Source of the DNA: Terriglobia bacterium
GTDB taxonomy: Bacteria > Acidobacteriota > Terriglobia > Bryobacterales > Bryobacteraceae
Reading direction: 5' to 3'
Length of the DNA stretch: 64,000 bases
Assembly: GCA_025350105.1 (NCBI GenBank)
Contig: JANXYJ010000014.1
Location: 29,927 to 93,926, forward strand
The notes below the pieces were generated by a model. The model searched no databases, had not been told where the DNA came from, and saw only the letters and a list, made by a program, of their open reading frames with translations. Positions within the stretch are counted from its first letter, which is position 1. Each line of letters opens with the position of its first letter. A program made the translations under genes and the position numbers. Below are positions 49,833 to 58,176 of the stretch, one piece after another.

Positions 49833-50975
49833 TTAAAACTGCTCCTCCGGCGCCTCTCCTAGTTTCACTTGCAGGTCCATGGTCTTGCCATTGCGCAACA
49901 CCCGAACAGTGATCACATCGCCGGGCCGCTTATTTCCAATCGCCCGTGTCACCGCATCCGGTTCTGTCACCGCCTTGCCGTCAATGGAGGTTATCAGATC
50001 GCCCCCGATGCCCAAACGCATATTTCCCACGATCACTTCGTCGGTAGGCCCTTTCATGCCGGCACTCGCCGCGGCCGTGCCGCGCCCCACTCCCTGCACC
50101 AGCAGCCCGCCGCTCACCGGTAGCTTCAGGGCTTGCGCCAAATCACCGGCGACAAACGCCGTCGAAACGCCCAACCGTGGCCGCCCAAAACTCTTTCCCG
50201 TGCGGAAGTCTTCCAGCATCGCCTTCGCCCGGTTGATCGGCATGGCAAACCCAATCCCGATATTTCCGCCGCTCGGAGCCAGAATCGCCGTATTAATGCC
50301 AATCACATTCCCCTGCGAATCAAGCAGCGGCCCTCCGCTATTACCTTCATTGATGGCCGCATCGGTCTGAATCAAACCCTCCAGCGTACGATTGTTCTCG
50401 CCGCGAATCTCCCGGCCCAGCGAACTCACCACGCCCGTCGTCAGCGTTCCAGCGAAGCCAAACGGATTGCCAATCGCCAAAACCTTCTGCCCCACCTGCA
50501 GCGCATCGGAATCACCCAATTTTAGAAACGGCAGCTTCTTCTTGGGCTCAATTTGAATTACCGCCAGATCGTCGGCCGTATCGCGGACCAACACTTTCGC
50601 CGTGTAAATGCTCTGATCGGAAAACTTCACTTCGATATTCGAACTGCCGCTGATCACATGATTATTCGTGATGATGCGCCCGTCCGCGCTGATCAAAAAG
50701 CCCGATCCCAACGCGCGCGCCGCCACCGGTTGAAAGAAAAAATCCTGCTGGTAAACCGTGCTCGTAATATAGGCGACGCTGTCCTTGGCCGCTTTGTAAA
50801 TGTCAATATTATTGACCTCGTCCGGCCCCAAGCCAGCCGAGTACGCTACCGGTTCGCTCCACAACGGGCCATCCCAGCGATGGAAAAAACCAGGCCGCGC
50901 CGGATTACTAGAAGACGTGAAGTAGACGAAGCCACCCGCCAGAACCACAGCGATGAGCAATATTCGCAGTTTCAT
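49833..50975 (-). CDS. HtrA/DegP-type serine protease with PDZ domain
   Basis: Envelope protease that handles damaged or misfolded proteins. Seen: 380 residues from ATG 50975. An N-terminal signal or membrane anchor (LRILLIAVVLAGGFVYFTSS) is followed by the trypsin-like domain with the catalytic triad His in IITNNHVISG, Asp in TADDLAVIQI and Ser in EGNSGGPLLD. One C-terminal PDZ domain covers about 275-375 (GLLVQGVGRGTAAASAGMKG; DLITSIDGKAVTEPDAVTRA). The frame is open for 80 codons upstream, but those belong to the coaE region. ATG overlaps the coaE stop by 4 bp (ATGA). It has only one PDZ, like DegS. Confidence 0.93.
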   Translation of the reverse strand: MKLRILLIAVVLAGGFVYFTSSSNPARPGFFHRWDGPLWSEPVAYSAGLGPDEVNNIDIYKAAKDSVAYITSTVYQQDFFFQPVAARALGSGFLISADGRIITNNHVISGSSNIEVKFSDQSIYTAKVLVRDTADDLAVIQIEPKKKLPFLKLGDSDALQVGQKVLAIGNPFGFAGTLTTGVVSSLGREIRGENNRTLEGLIQTDAAINEGNSGGPLLDSQGNVIGINTAILAPSGGNIGIGFAMPINRAKAMLEDFRTGKSFGRPRLGVSTAFVAGDLAQALKLPVSGGLLVQGVGRGTAAASAGMKGPTDEVIVGNMRLGIGGDLITSIDGKAVTEPDAVTRAIGNKRPGDVITVRVLRNGKTMDLQVKLGEAPEEQF

Positions 50976-51616
50976 ATTTGTGTACCAGTTTGTGTTCCAG
51001 AATCGTTCAGAAAACGGCTTGCGCGAACCAGATCCGCGTGCAGCCCCCGCACCTTCCGCGCCGTCTCTTCCTTGCTGCCGGAAGTATCGATGACGTAATC
51101 GGCGTACTTCATTTTTTCTTCCAGGGGCATCTGCCGGCGGATCCGGTCCAGCACTTCTTCCCGCGTACTGCCATCGCGAGCCATCGCCCGCTCCACCTGC
51201 TGTTCCGGCCGGCAAACCGCCAGCACCAGCTTCGCAAAATCGCGATAACTTCCTGTCTCTATTAGTATTGCAGCTTCGTAAACCGCAATGCCAAGGGGTT
51301 CGCGCTGGGCCAAATCACCCAGCAGTTGCTTACTCCGCGTCTGCACTGCCGGATGCACCAGCGCGTTCAGCTTCGCCAATCGCCCGGCATCGTGAAACAC
51401 AATGCGCCCCAACTTTCGCCGGTCGATCACACCTTTGGCATCCACAATTTCCCAACCAAACTCGCGGATCACAGCCTCTGCCACCGCTTGCCCGGGCTGC
51501 AACAACTCGCGCCCCAGTTCATCGGCGTGAATGACATGGCATCCCAGCTCTTGCAACGTTTTTCCGACAAACGATTTGCCGCTGGCCAACCCGCCCGTCA
51601 GGCCTATAGTCAACAT
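50972..51616 (-). CDS. coaE: Dephospho-CoA kinase
   Basis: Last step of CoA synthesis: phosphorylates the 3'-OH of dephospho-CoA with ATP. Seen: 214 residues from ATG 51616. P-loop GLTGGLASGKS near residues 5-15, HADELGRELLQPG (substrate region with DxxxR-like pattern), and VYEAAILIETGSYRDF with the family's catalytic acidic residues; RRQMPLEEKMKYADYVIDTS is the typical C-terminal segment with the conserved RxxxQ. An upstream extension in the same frame is composed of low-complexity codons and was excluded. Followed by htrA with a 4-bp overlap; folD is 23 bp upstream. Confidence 0.95.
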   Translation of the reverse strand: MLTIGLTGGLASGKSFVGKTLQELGCHVIHADELGRELLQPGQAVAEAVIREFGWEIVDAKGVIDRRKLGRIVFHDAGRLAKLNALVHPAVQTRSKQLLGDLAQREPLGIAVYEAAILIETGSYRDFAKLVLAVCRPEQQVERAMARDGSTREEVLDRIRRQMPLEEKMKYADYVIDTSGSKEETARKVRGLHADLVRASRFLNDSGTQTGTQI

Positions 51617-51639
51617 GTCAAACCAACCAGCAGCATGAA

Positions 51640-52542
51640 TTACGCCGACGCAACACTTTGATGCAGTTCCGCCAGCTCCACCGTATTGGCCATCAGCATC
51701 GCAATCGTCAGCGGACCCACTCCTCCCGGCACCGGCGTGTACGCACCCGCCACCCGTTCCACATCCAGCGGATGCACATCGCCTACAATCGCCCGCCCTT
51801 TGCTGGCAAATTCCTCGCCGCGGCCCAGCCGTGCAGCTTCCGCCGCATCCGTCACCCGATTGATCCCTACATCCACCACCGTCGCGCCCGGTGCAATAAA
51901 ATCCGCAGTCACAAACGCCGGCTTGCCAATCGCCGCCACCAGAATATCCGCCCGCCGGCACACTTCCGCCAGGCCTTTCGTCCGCGAGTGCGCAATCGTC
52001 ACCGTCGCGTTTTCGTGCAGCAGCATCAACGCCATCGGCTTGCCTACAATATCGCTGCGCCCCACCACCACCGCGTTCGCGCCCGCCATGGGAATCTTGT
52101 ACAACTTAAGCAACTCGATAATGCCCGCTGGCGTACAGGCCTTCGGCGCCGGCCGCCCCGCCACCAGATACCCCACATTCACTGGATGAAAACCATCTGC
52201 GTCTTTGTCGACGGCAACGGTTTCCAGCACCCGCCGCGTGTCCACGTGTTTCGGCAAAGGCATCTGCACCAGAATGCCGTCAATGTCCTGGCGTGCGTTC
52301 AACCCCTCCACCATCGCCACCAACTCTTCCGTCGTCACCGTCTCCGGAGGGCTGATCTTCTCACTGAACATCCCCACTTCCGCGCAAGCTTTAATCTTGC
52401 TGCGCACATAAATCTCCGAAGCGGGATCATGCCCCACCAGAATTACCGCCAACCCTGGCGGCCGCTTCAATTTCTGCACCCGCGGCTTCAGCCGGTTCAA
52501 AATGTCTGTTTGTACCGTTACACCGTGTAGAATTTTCGCCAT
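51640..52542 (-). CDS. folD: Bifunctional methylenetetrahydrofolate dehydrogenase/cyclohydrolase FolD
   Basis: Interconverts 5,10-methylene-, methenyl- and 10-formyl-tetrahydrofolate in the cytosol. Seen: 300 residues, normal length. Substrate motif IYVRSKIKACAEVGM (with the catalytic Lys), QMPLPKHVDTRRVL, PCTPAGIIELL-like ACTPAGIIELLKLY, and NADP-binding VVVGRSDIVGKPMALMLL. C-terminal signature YTPVPGGVGPLTIAMLMANT is intact. Start ATG 52542. It is followed by coaE after 23 bp and then htrA, so folD-coaE-htrA looks like one operon. Confidence 0.97.
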   Translation of the reverse strand: MAKILHGVTVQTDILNRLKPRVQKLKRPPGLAVILVGHDPASEIYVRSKIKACAEVGMFSEKISPPETVTTEELVAMVEGLNARQDIDGILVQMPLPKHVDTRRVLETVAVDKDADGFHPVNVGYLVAGRPAPKACTPAGIIELLKLYKIPMAGANAVVVGRSDIVGKPMALMLLHENATVTIAHSRTKGLAEVCRRADILVAAIGKPAFVTADFIAPGATVVDVGINRVTDAAEAARLGRGEEFASKGRAIVGDVHPLDVERVAGAYTPVPGGVGPLTIAMLMANTVELAELHQSVASA

Positions 52543-52687
52543 TTACAGGTGATTTTAACAGAGGCGTCGCATCGGCCGAATGGTATTCTTGGCTGAACAC
52601 ATCTTTACATCCGATGGCTTCGGCGCGGATTACCGTTCAGCAATACCTCCACACACCGTACGAGTGAGAGCCGTGTTCGGCTAAGCC

Positions 52688-53074
52688 CTACTTCGTCGCC
52701 TCCAAATCACTGGACGACCCCGCGTTCACCACCCGCCCATCGGAAAATTTCACTGTCTTCGCATTCGCCGTCTTCGATCCGTCTTTCGCCAGATACCCGT
52801 CCACCGTCAACTGATCCCCCACCTTCAGCGAATCCCGCTTCCAGCCATAGCGAATCAGCGTATTCGGGCTCCCCAATTCCAGTTCCCAATTGGTCACCGT
52901 CCCATCCGCCGCTTTCACGTCCAGATAAAACCGCGCATGCGGATTCGTCCATTCCAGCTTGGTCACGGTTCCGCTTACCGACAGCGGCTTGTTCACGTCA
53001 TACTGCGCCGTAAAGGAATGGTGTGCCAAAACCGGAATCGCGCACACCGCCAGCAGCAAAATTATTCTGCGCAT
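52688..53074 (-). CDS. DUF6152 family secreted protein (paralogue)
   Basis: Second copy of the family seen at 5881-6300. Seen: 128 residues from ATG 53074, chosen because the signal peptide MRRIILLLAVCAIPVLAHHS begins there; the longer frame upstream has no merit. Shared features with the first copy: HHSF-AxYD mature start, EWTNPHARFYLDV, NWELELGSPNTL and VGDQLTVDGYLAKDGS. The C-terminus is LSG-poor and ends SSSDLEATK. It is a single gene between folD and the acyl-CoA carboxylase gene. Role unknown; exported. Confidence 0.85.
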   Translation of the reverse strand: MRRIILLLAVCAIPVLAHHSFTAQYDVNKPLSVSGTVTKLEWTNPHARFYLDVKAADGTVTNWELELGSPNTLIRYGWKRDSLKVGDQLTVDGYLAKDGSKTANAKTVKFSDGRVVNAGSSSDLEATK

Positions 53075-53114
53075 CGTCCTGTCTTCCTTGCGGATTATAC
53101 TCCGCCCCCATGCA

Positions 53115-54698
53115 TTATGTTTCAAGTGCCAAATGTTGCCGATGTCCACTCGCGCAGGCCGCATCAAATGCAAATGCCAAAATCCGTCTCGTCGCTAGCG
53201 GATCAATCAACGCATCGACATGCCCCCTTGCCGCGGCGTAATGCGAATTCAACCATCGTTCATAATCCGCCCGCGTCTGTGCCATCTTGTCTTGCAGTTC
53301 CTGCGGCACTGGAGTGCCCGCTGCTTTCAGTTTTTCGATTTCCGGACCATGCACCGCCTGCACCGCCGCATCTCCTTCCATCACAGCAATTCTGGCCGTC
53401 GGCCACGCGAACGAAAAATGCGGATCGAAGCCCTGCCCCGCCATGGCGTAATAGCCCGCACCGCTGGCATGATTCAGCGTCAGAATGATCTTCGGGACAG
53501 TCGCGCACGCCATGCTTTCCACCATCTCCGCGCCCGCACGAATAATCCCTTCGCTTTCCACTTCAGTTCCCACCATAAAACCGGACACGTCCTGCAGGTA
53601 CAGCAGCGGCATCCCCAAACGCTCGGCATTTTCCACGAAATAGGCCACCTTGCGCGCACTTTCCGTGTAGACAATTCCACCAATGCGCGGCCCGCCGCTG
53701 GTCTTCAGAAACCCGCGCCGGTTGGCAATCAACCCAATCGCCCGCCCATGCAACCGCACCTCGGCGCACAACATCTCCGGAGCGTGCTCCGGTTGAAACT
53801 CCAGATAATCACCAGCATCAACGATCCGCGCAATCACTTCTTCCACGTTATACGGCAACCGGTGATCCGCCGGCAATAAATCATACAAGCCTTCCGCCGG
53901 TTTAGACGGTGGAACACCTTTCACTAACACCGGTGAACCAGGGAGCTCGCGGATCTTCTGCCGGATCAATTGCAAACACGCCGCATCATTTTTCGCCATG
54001 TAATGAGCGACGCCACTCGTGCGTGTGTGCATCGCCGCGCCACCTAAACTTTCCGCGTCAATCTTTTGCCCCACCGCGCCCTTCACCAAATTCGGCCCGC
54101 CCAGGCCCATAAAACTGGTACCTTCCACCATGATGATCACGTCCGAGAGCGCCGGCAGATACGCCCCGCCCGCGATGCACATACCCATCACCGCCGCAAT
54201 CTGCGGAATGCGCAGCTTGCGCCGCATCAAACTGTTGTAGTAGAAAATCCGCGCCGCCCCATACTGCCCCGGGAAGATTCCATCCTGATACGGCAGATTC
54301 ACGCCGGCTGAATCCACCAGATACACAATCGGCAAACGATTGCGCATGGCGATTTCCTGCGCTCGCAAAATCTTGTGGATCGTCTCCGGCCACCACGCCC
54401 CCGCTTTCACGGTGGCATCGTTGGCAACAATCACCGCGTGCCGCCCTTCGATCAACCCGACGCCGGTGACCACCCCGGCTCCCGGCGCCTGCCCCTCATA
54501 TTTGTCGTGCGCGATCAACAAACCAATTTCCAAAAACAGTGACCCGTGATCGATTAACCCCGCCACCCGCTCCCGCGCCGTCAGCTTCCCATCGCGATGC
54601 TGCTTCTCAATCTTCTTGACCCCGCCGCCCAGGCGCAACTGGTCTTCCAACTCGTCCAGTTTCTGAACCAACTGCCGCATGTGGTCAGTGGATGTCAT
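53115..54698 (-). CDS. Acyl-CoA carboxylase, carboxyltransferase (beta) subunit
   Basis: Transfers CO2 from carboxybiotin to an acyl-CoA, such as propionyl-, methylcrotonyl- or geranyl-CoA. Seen: 527 residues. Two crotonase-like halves: KLTARERVAGLIDHGSLFLE and APGAGVVTGVGLIEGRHAVI, then GAWWPETIHKILRAQEIAM, VDSAGVNLPYQDGIFPG, IAAVMGMCIAGGAYLPALSD, and in the second half LYLQDVSGFMVGTEVESEGI and ILTLNHASGAGYYAMAGQGF. The QDVSGFMVG and AGGAYLPALSD segments are closest to methylcrotonyl-CoA carboxylase beta. No biotin carboxylase subunit lies nearby, so the partner is elsewhere. Confidence 0.92.
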   Translation of the reverse strand: MTSTDHMRQLVQKLDELEDQLRLGGGVKKIEKQHRDGKLTARERVAGLIDHGSLFLEIGLLIAHDKYEGQAPGAGVVTGVGLIEGRHAVIVANDATVKAGAWWPETIHKILRAQEIAMRNRLPIVYLVDSAGVNLPYQDGIFPGQYGAARIFYYNSLMRRKLRIPQIAAVMGMCIAGGAYLPALSDVIIMVEGTSFMGLGGPNLVKGAVGQKIDAESLGGAAMHTRTSGVAHYMAKNDAACLQLIRQKIRELPGSPVLVKGVPPSKPAEGLYDLLPADHRLPYNVEEVIARIVDAGDYLEFQPEHAPEMLCAEVRLHGRAIGLIANRRGFLKTSGGPRIGGIVYTESARKVAYFVENAERLGMPLLYLQDVSGFMVGTEVESEGIIRAGAEMVESMACATVPKIILTLNHASGAGYYAMAGQGFDPHFSFAWPTARIAVMEGDAAVQAVHGPEIEKLKAAGTPVPQELQDKMAQTRADYERWLNSHYAAARGHVDALIDPLATRRILAFAFDAACASGHRQHLALET

Positions 54699-54764
54699 TT
54701 ACGCGTCACCGTGCGGAACCTGAATCTCATTTTTCATGATTCTATTTTCCGGATGTGGATTGAT

Positions 54765-54995
54765 TTAGTGACAGCACGTCAACGTTTCCCCACCGCAATT
54801 GTTCCGCAATGTTATCTCGCGAAGGTAGTTCAGGACGCCGCCTTGGATGACGCCGTATCGCGGTGAACGCGCAGTTCCGGACTTAGCCTCGACTTCGAAC
54901 ACCGCATAATCGCCTTCGGCTTGCTGCTCACAAACGTCTGGAAAATATTTCAGCAAGTACCCGCGCGCATCATTGGCAAATGAATCGAGTGACAT
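54765..54995 (-). CDS. Hypothetical small protein
   Basis: Not recognised. Seen: 76 residues with a protein-like pattern: helix DSFANDARGYLLKYFPDVCE, then acidic and Tyr-containing strands (GDYAVFEVEAKSGTARSPRY) and a C-terminal GGVLNYLREITLRNNCGG. Codon use is like its neighbours. ATG at 54995 with no clear ribosome site. It lies between the carboxylase and AI-2E permease genes. It may be an incomplete member of a two-gene toxin-antitoxin-type pair, but nothing shows this. Confidence 0.4.
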   Translation of the reverse strand: MSLDSFANDARGYLLKYFPDVCEQQAEGDYAVFEVEAKSGTARSPRYGVIQGGVLNYLREITLRNNCGGETLTCCH

Positions 54996-55073
54996 GCGTC
55001 CATTCTATCTAGCGGCGAAGCGCTATGATGAAGCGACCGAAATTCCAACTCTAATGAAGCACCATCTCACATC

Positions 55074-56129
55074 ATGCTAGGTATCGACCGCCACGCACTT
55101 CGCATCGCCTGGACCGTCTTCCTCTTCGTGCTCGCCGTCGCGTTTCTCTACGCCGTTCGCAGCGCTCTCATCACCTTTACCCTTGCGCTCTTTTTGGCCC
55201 TGCTGCTCTCACCCTTGGTGACTTTCGTCGATCGCTTCACCCCCGCTAAAGTCCCGCGCTCCGCTGCCCTCGCGCTGGTCTACGCCGTTTTGATCGCCAT
55301 CGTCGTCGCCACCCTCATCCCCATCGGCTCCGCCATCGCCGACGACGCCCGCATGTTGGCCAACCGCCTTCCCGGCGCCATTCAGGAAAACCCCCTCGCC
55401 GCCATCCCGTTACCTACTTGGCTCGAACCCATCCGCGAACGCATCTCCGCCGCCTTGCGCGACCGCCTTGATGAAATTGCCAAAGACGCCCTGCCCCTGG
55501 TCGGCAAAGCTGCGGGCGGCCTGCTCACTGGCCTCGGCGCCATCGTCAGCGCTGTCCTCATCCCTATTCTGGCGTTTCTTTTTATTAAGGATGGGCACGA
55601 AATGCGCAACAGCATCGTCGCTCTGGCCAGCGAAAATCAGCGCAGCCTCGTCGCCGGCATTTTCACTGACCTTCGTCAGCTTCTCGCCCAATACCTGCGC
55701 GCACTGCTCACCATCGCCGTCGTGACGTTCGTTGTTTTTTCCGGATTTCTTGCGCTCACCGGCGCGCCCTACGCAGTTTTATTGGGCGGCCTCGCGGGAG
55801 TGCTCGAATTCGTTCCCGCCGTCGGTCCCTTCACCGCCGCCATATCCATCGTAATCGTCGGCCTCTTCAGCGGCTACACTCACTGGCTTGTGTTGGTGAT
55901 TTTCCTGGTCTTCTACCGCATCGCGCTCGACTACGGTCTGCAGCCAGCGTTGATGAGCACCGGCGTCCAACTCCACCCCCTGCTCGTCGTCTTTGGCGCC
56001 CTCGCCGGCGGCGAAATCGCAGGCATCCCGGGAGTCTTCTTCGCAATCCCCGTCATGGCCGCGCTCCGAGTGATCGTCCTCCGCCTCAGCCGCCACCCCA
56101 GAGAGCAAACAACTCAGCCATCAAGCTAG
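55074..56129 (+). CDS. AI-2E family transporter (PerM type)
   Basis: Integral membrane permease of the AI-2 exporter/PerM superfamily; the substrate in this lineage is unknown. Seen: 351 residues with about 8 hydrophobic segments (AWTVFLFVLAVAFLYAVRSA; TFTLALFLALLLSPLVTFVD; LVYAVLIAIVVATLIPIGSA), a periplasmic or cytoplasmic loop near 90-140 rich in Arg and Pro, then IVSAVLIPILAFLFIKDGHE and the C-terminal signature GGEIAGIPGVFFAIPVMAAL, which is typical of the family. ATG at 55074. Stands alone on the plus strand among minus-strand genes. Confidence 0.9.
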   Translation: MLGIDRHALRIAWTVFLFVLAVAFLYAVRSALITFTLALFLALLLSPLVTFVDRFTPAKVPRSAALALVYAVLIAIVVATLIPIGSAIADDARMLANRLPGAIQENPLAAIPLPTWLEPIRERISAALRDRLDEIAKDALPLVGKAAGGLLTGLGAIVSAVLIPILAFLFIKDGHEMRNSIVALASENQRSLVAGIFTDLRQLLAQYLRALLTIAVVTFVVFSGFLALTGAPYAVLLGGLAGVLEFVPAVGPFTAAISIVIVGLFSGYTHWLVLVIFLVFYRIALDYGLQPALMSTGVQLHPLLVVFGALAGGEIAGIPGVFFAIPVMAALRVIVLRLSRHPREQTTQPSS

Positions 56130-56257
56130 CCTTAAGTTTACGCGGCAGTCCCCGCGCGTAATGACGGAAAAACTGCCTATGCCTCAAGCAGTTCTACCGC
56201 GTTCAGGCATAAGGATGCACGAACCACGGGCAAACTGTCAAGCCATTTTGAACACGT

Positions 56258-56656
56258 TCAAGAAACATTGGCCACGTGGATCAGCGCCGCCAGTCTTTTC
56301 GCCGCCGTCCGCCGGTAACTGTCCTTTGCCAGCTCTTCCACTTCTCCCCAATCCACCTTTTCCGATCCGGTGGGCCCTCCATCCAAGCGCAGGCCCACCC
56401 ATCCCCGCGGACCGATATAAGCCGGCAAATAGAATCGCTCCGGCTGCGCGTTCACCAGCATCCGGTTGTCGCCCGGGCCTACCTTGCAGCACAGCGAAAT
56501 GATCCCGTCTCCATGATGACTGTTCAGGAAGTAAGCGAAAACTTTCTTGTTGACGCGGAAAGTCTGATGATCGCCCTGCACCTCGCGCGTAGTCTCCGGA
56601 AGCGCCAGGCAAATCTTGCCAACACGCTCAGCAATGCTATGGATTGATTTCGACAT
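56258..56656 (-). CDS. MmcQ/YjbR family protein
   Basis: Small double-wing-fold protein of the MmcQ/YjbR family, usually described as DNA-binding-like with unknown function. Seen: 132 residues. Family pattern ICLALPETTREVQGDHQTFR, VNKKVFAYFLNSHHGDGIIS, YLPAYIGPRGWVGLRLDGGP and the C-terminal VEELAKDSYRRTAAKRLAAL are all present. It overlaps the end of the upstream DsbD-N-like gene by 20 bp and the same strand suggests co-transcription. Cytosolic. Confidence 0.88.
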   Translation of the reverse strand: MSKSIHSIAERVGKICLALPETTREVQGDHQTFRVNKKVFAYFLNSHHGDGIISLCCKVGPGDNRMLVNAQPERFYLPAYIGPRGWVGLRLDGGPTGSEKVDWGEVEELAKDSYRRTAAKRLAALIHVANVS

Positions 56657-57140
56657 CCAGCTTTACATCCAGCGTCTTCGGTGGCAGGCACATATGATCG
56701 TTACAAGCCTGATAACGCAGCTTTCCGGTAATCGTCGCTGGCCCCAGCGCTGCCTTCGCGGCTGCTTTGAAGTGCGTGACAATTTCGAAATCACCCGTGT
56801 ACACCGAAAGCGGCCCTTGCGAAAAACTGTATTTGTGCATCTCCGGCTTGGGGAAAACCGTGCCCGCCGCCTCAACGCTACCGGGGTTCCAGGTCAGCCT
56901 CAGCGGAATCAGGTAATCATCCGACGGCGTGTTGCTGTTGACGTGATAGCCGCCGCGCAACTCTACCTTCAATGCCGAATCCGCCCCGCCGCCAGGCTTT
57001 ACCACCAGCTTTCGAGGAGGCGTAAAGTTGATGACGTTACCAATCTGCGCCAAACCGATTTCAGCGAACAGCAGCGACGACAAGACGAGCAGCAGAGTCA
57101 ACGGATGCCTTGGCGTCGTCCAAAAGTTTGAGAATTTCAT
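56637..57140 (-). CDS. DsbD N-terminal/DsbC-like thiol-disulfide domain protein
   Basis: Exported disulfide-relay domain, probably a partner of the adjacent thioredoxin. Seen: 167 residues from ATG 57140. A signal peptide LTLLLVLSSLLFAEIGLAQ is followed by an Ig-like fold resembling the N-terminal domain of DsbD: GGYHVNSNTPSDDYLIPLRL and GKLRYQACNDHMCLPPKTLD, the latter with the redox pair C-x4-C. The gene end is 20 bp inside the MmcQ gene. ATG 57140 overlaps the TlpA gene by 80 bp; a TTG at 57101 would give the signal peptide alone and a 41-bp overlap and may be the true start. Confidence 0.8.
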   Translation of the reverse strand: MKFSNFWTTPRHPLTLLLVLSSLLFAEIGLAQIGNVINFTPPRKLVVKPGGGADSALKVELRGGYHVNSNTPSDDYLIPLRLTWNPGSVEAAGTVFPKPEMHKYSFSQGPLSVYTGDFEIVTHFKAAAKAALGPATITGKLRYQACNDHMCLPPKTLDVKLDVEINP

Positions 57141-57672
57141 CCTGATATTCATTCTTTTCCGCCAGCCCGATGTGAATGGCCGCAATGCGTCCCTGGCGGT
57201 CCACCATAAATGACGTAGGCAGGGAATCGACGCTTCCGTATTGATCGGAAATCAATTGATTGCCAATCACCACCGGATAATTGATCTTGTGATCGGCCAA
57301 GTAGGGCTTCACCGACTTCCAACCGTCGTCGTCCATCGAAACACCCAGGACGGCAAAGTCGCGCTCCTTGAACTTGTCCTGAAACTCGACAAACCACGGG
57401 ATCTCCACTTTGCATGGACCGCACCAGGTGGCCCAAAAATTCACCAACACGACTTTGCCTTTATAGTCCGCTAGGTTCACCGCGGCACCGCTCGCATCTT
57501 TTAAGGTGAAATTCGGCGCGGGCTTGCGTTTATCCGCCGGCTTCAATCCTCCATCGGGATCGCCGGATTCCGAACCCGCAACGGCAGAAGGTTTTGGCGT
57601 GCGTTGGCAACTGGCCACAAATAATGCCGCTAAAATCAAAAAACGAAGTGCTAGAAAGTATCGGCTTCTCAC
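57061..57672 (-). CDS. TlpA-like thioredoxin lipoprotein
   Basis: Periplasmic thiol-disulfide reductant anchored by a lipid. Seen: 203 residues. A lipoprotein signal with lipobox VASC (Cys 22), a Pro/Lys linker to about 50, then the TlpA/ResA-like thioredoxin fold: FTLKDASGAAVNLADYKGKV, active site NFWATWCGPCKVEIPWFVEF (CGPC), and PTSFMVDRQGRIAAIHIGLA. The cis-Pro is in LPTSF. It is followed, with an overlap, by the DsbD-N-like gene, so the two probably form a reductant pair. Start ATG 57672. Confidence 0.93.
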   Translation of the reverse strand: MRSRYFLALRFLILAALFVASCQRTPKPSAVAGSESGDPDGGLKPADKRKPAPNFTLKDASGAAVNLADYKGKVVLVNFWATWCGPCKVEIPWFVEFQDKFKERDFAVLGVSMDDDGWKSVKPYLADHKINYPVVIGNQLISDQYGSVDSLPTSFMVDRQGRIAAIHIGLAEKNEYQDEILKLLDDAKASVDSAARLVVAAVR

Positions 57673-57691
57673 AACCTTAAATTATCACTTC

Positions 57692-58174
57692 CTACACTTT
57701 GATGTGAGCCTCGCCCGCTTGCCCCGCAAACCAGACTTTGCGAGCCTTGCGTGCGGCCGAGGCCAGCGTGAATTCGTCATGCTTCGCGAATCCGCAATAC
57801 AGCCACGCCGCGGTGTCGCAAAAACTCTCACAGACGTAACGCCGCCACGCAGTGGTACGTTGCCGTACATCGCTGGCTTTGATTTTCGCCTTGCGCCACT
57901 CCGCGCTCCAGCCCAGCTCACCCTTGCTACGGGAACGAAGCTCGCCGGCCAAAATCATTTCCCAATCTGTACGTTTTTGATTGGACAGCCGCACCCAGAC
58001 GAAGTGGAACAACTCGTGAACCAAAATGCGTTCGAATTCACCCCGCCCGTCCAATATTGTTTGATCCAGCAAAATCAATCGCCGAGGAATCGACGATGCA
58101 GCCGAATGCGCCCTCCCCAGTGAACGATGAACTTCTACGCGAATCGGCTTTCCTTCGAGCGCCGGTAACTTCAC
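57692..58174 (-). CDS. Putative zinc metalloprotease-like protein with HELFH motif
   Basis: Function unknown. Seen: 160 residues, no signal peptide. An HExxH-type zinc motif (ILVHELFHFVWVR) lies near residue 53. A second possible ligand is the Glu/Cys-rich stretch RRYVCESFCDTAAWLYCGFA. The rest is basic and charged. The layout resembles SprT-like or 'minigluzincin' proteins. Start is GTG 58174, 2 bp after the PpiC stop. The proximity suggests translational coupling with the folding factor PpiC. Confidence 0.6.
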   Translation of the reverse strand: MKLPALEGKPIRVEVHRSLGRAHSAASSIPRRLILLDQTILDGRGEFERILVHELFHFVWVRLSNQKRTDWEMILAGELRSRSKGELGWSAEWRKAKIKASDVRQRTTAWRRYVCESFCDTAAWLYCGFAKHDEFTLASAARKARKVWFAGQAGEAHIKV

Positions 58175-58176
58175 TG

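Noticed and set aside
50976..51215. 80-codon N-terminal extension of the HtrA protein
   Set aside because: It is the out-of-frame reading of coaE, and the membrane anchor begins at the chosen ATG 50975.
52669..52682. Hairpin AGCCG-TGTT-CGGCT with nearby CGTACG resembling group II intron domain V
   Set aside because: The stem is short, lacks the AGC triad context and the second half of domain V, and no reverse transcriptase is nearby. It is at most a weak terminator.
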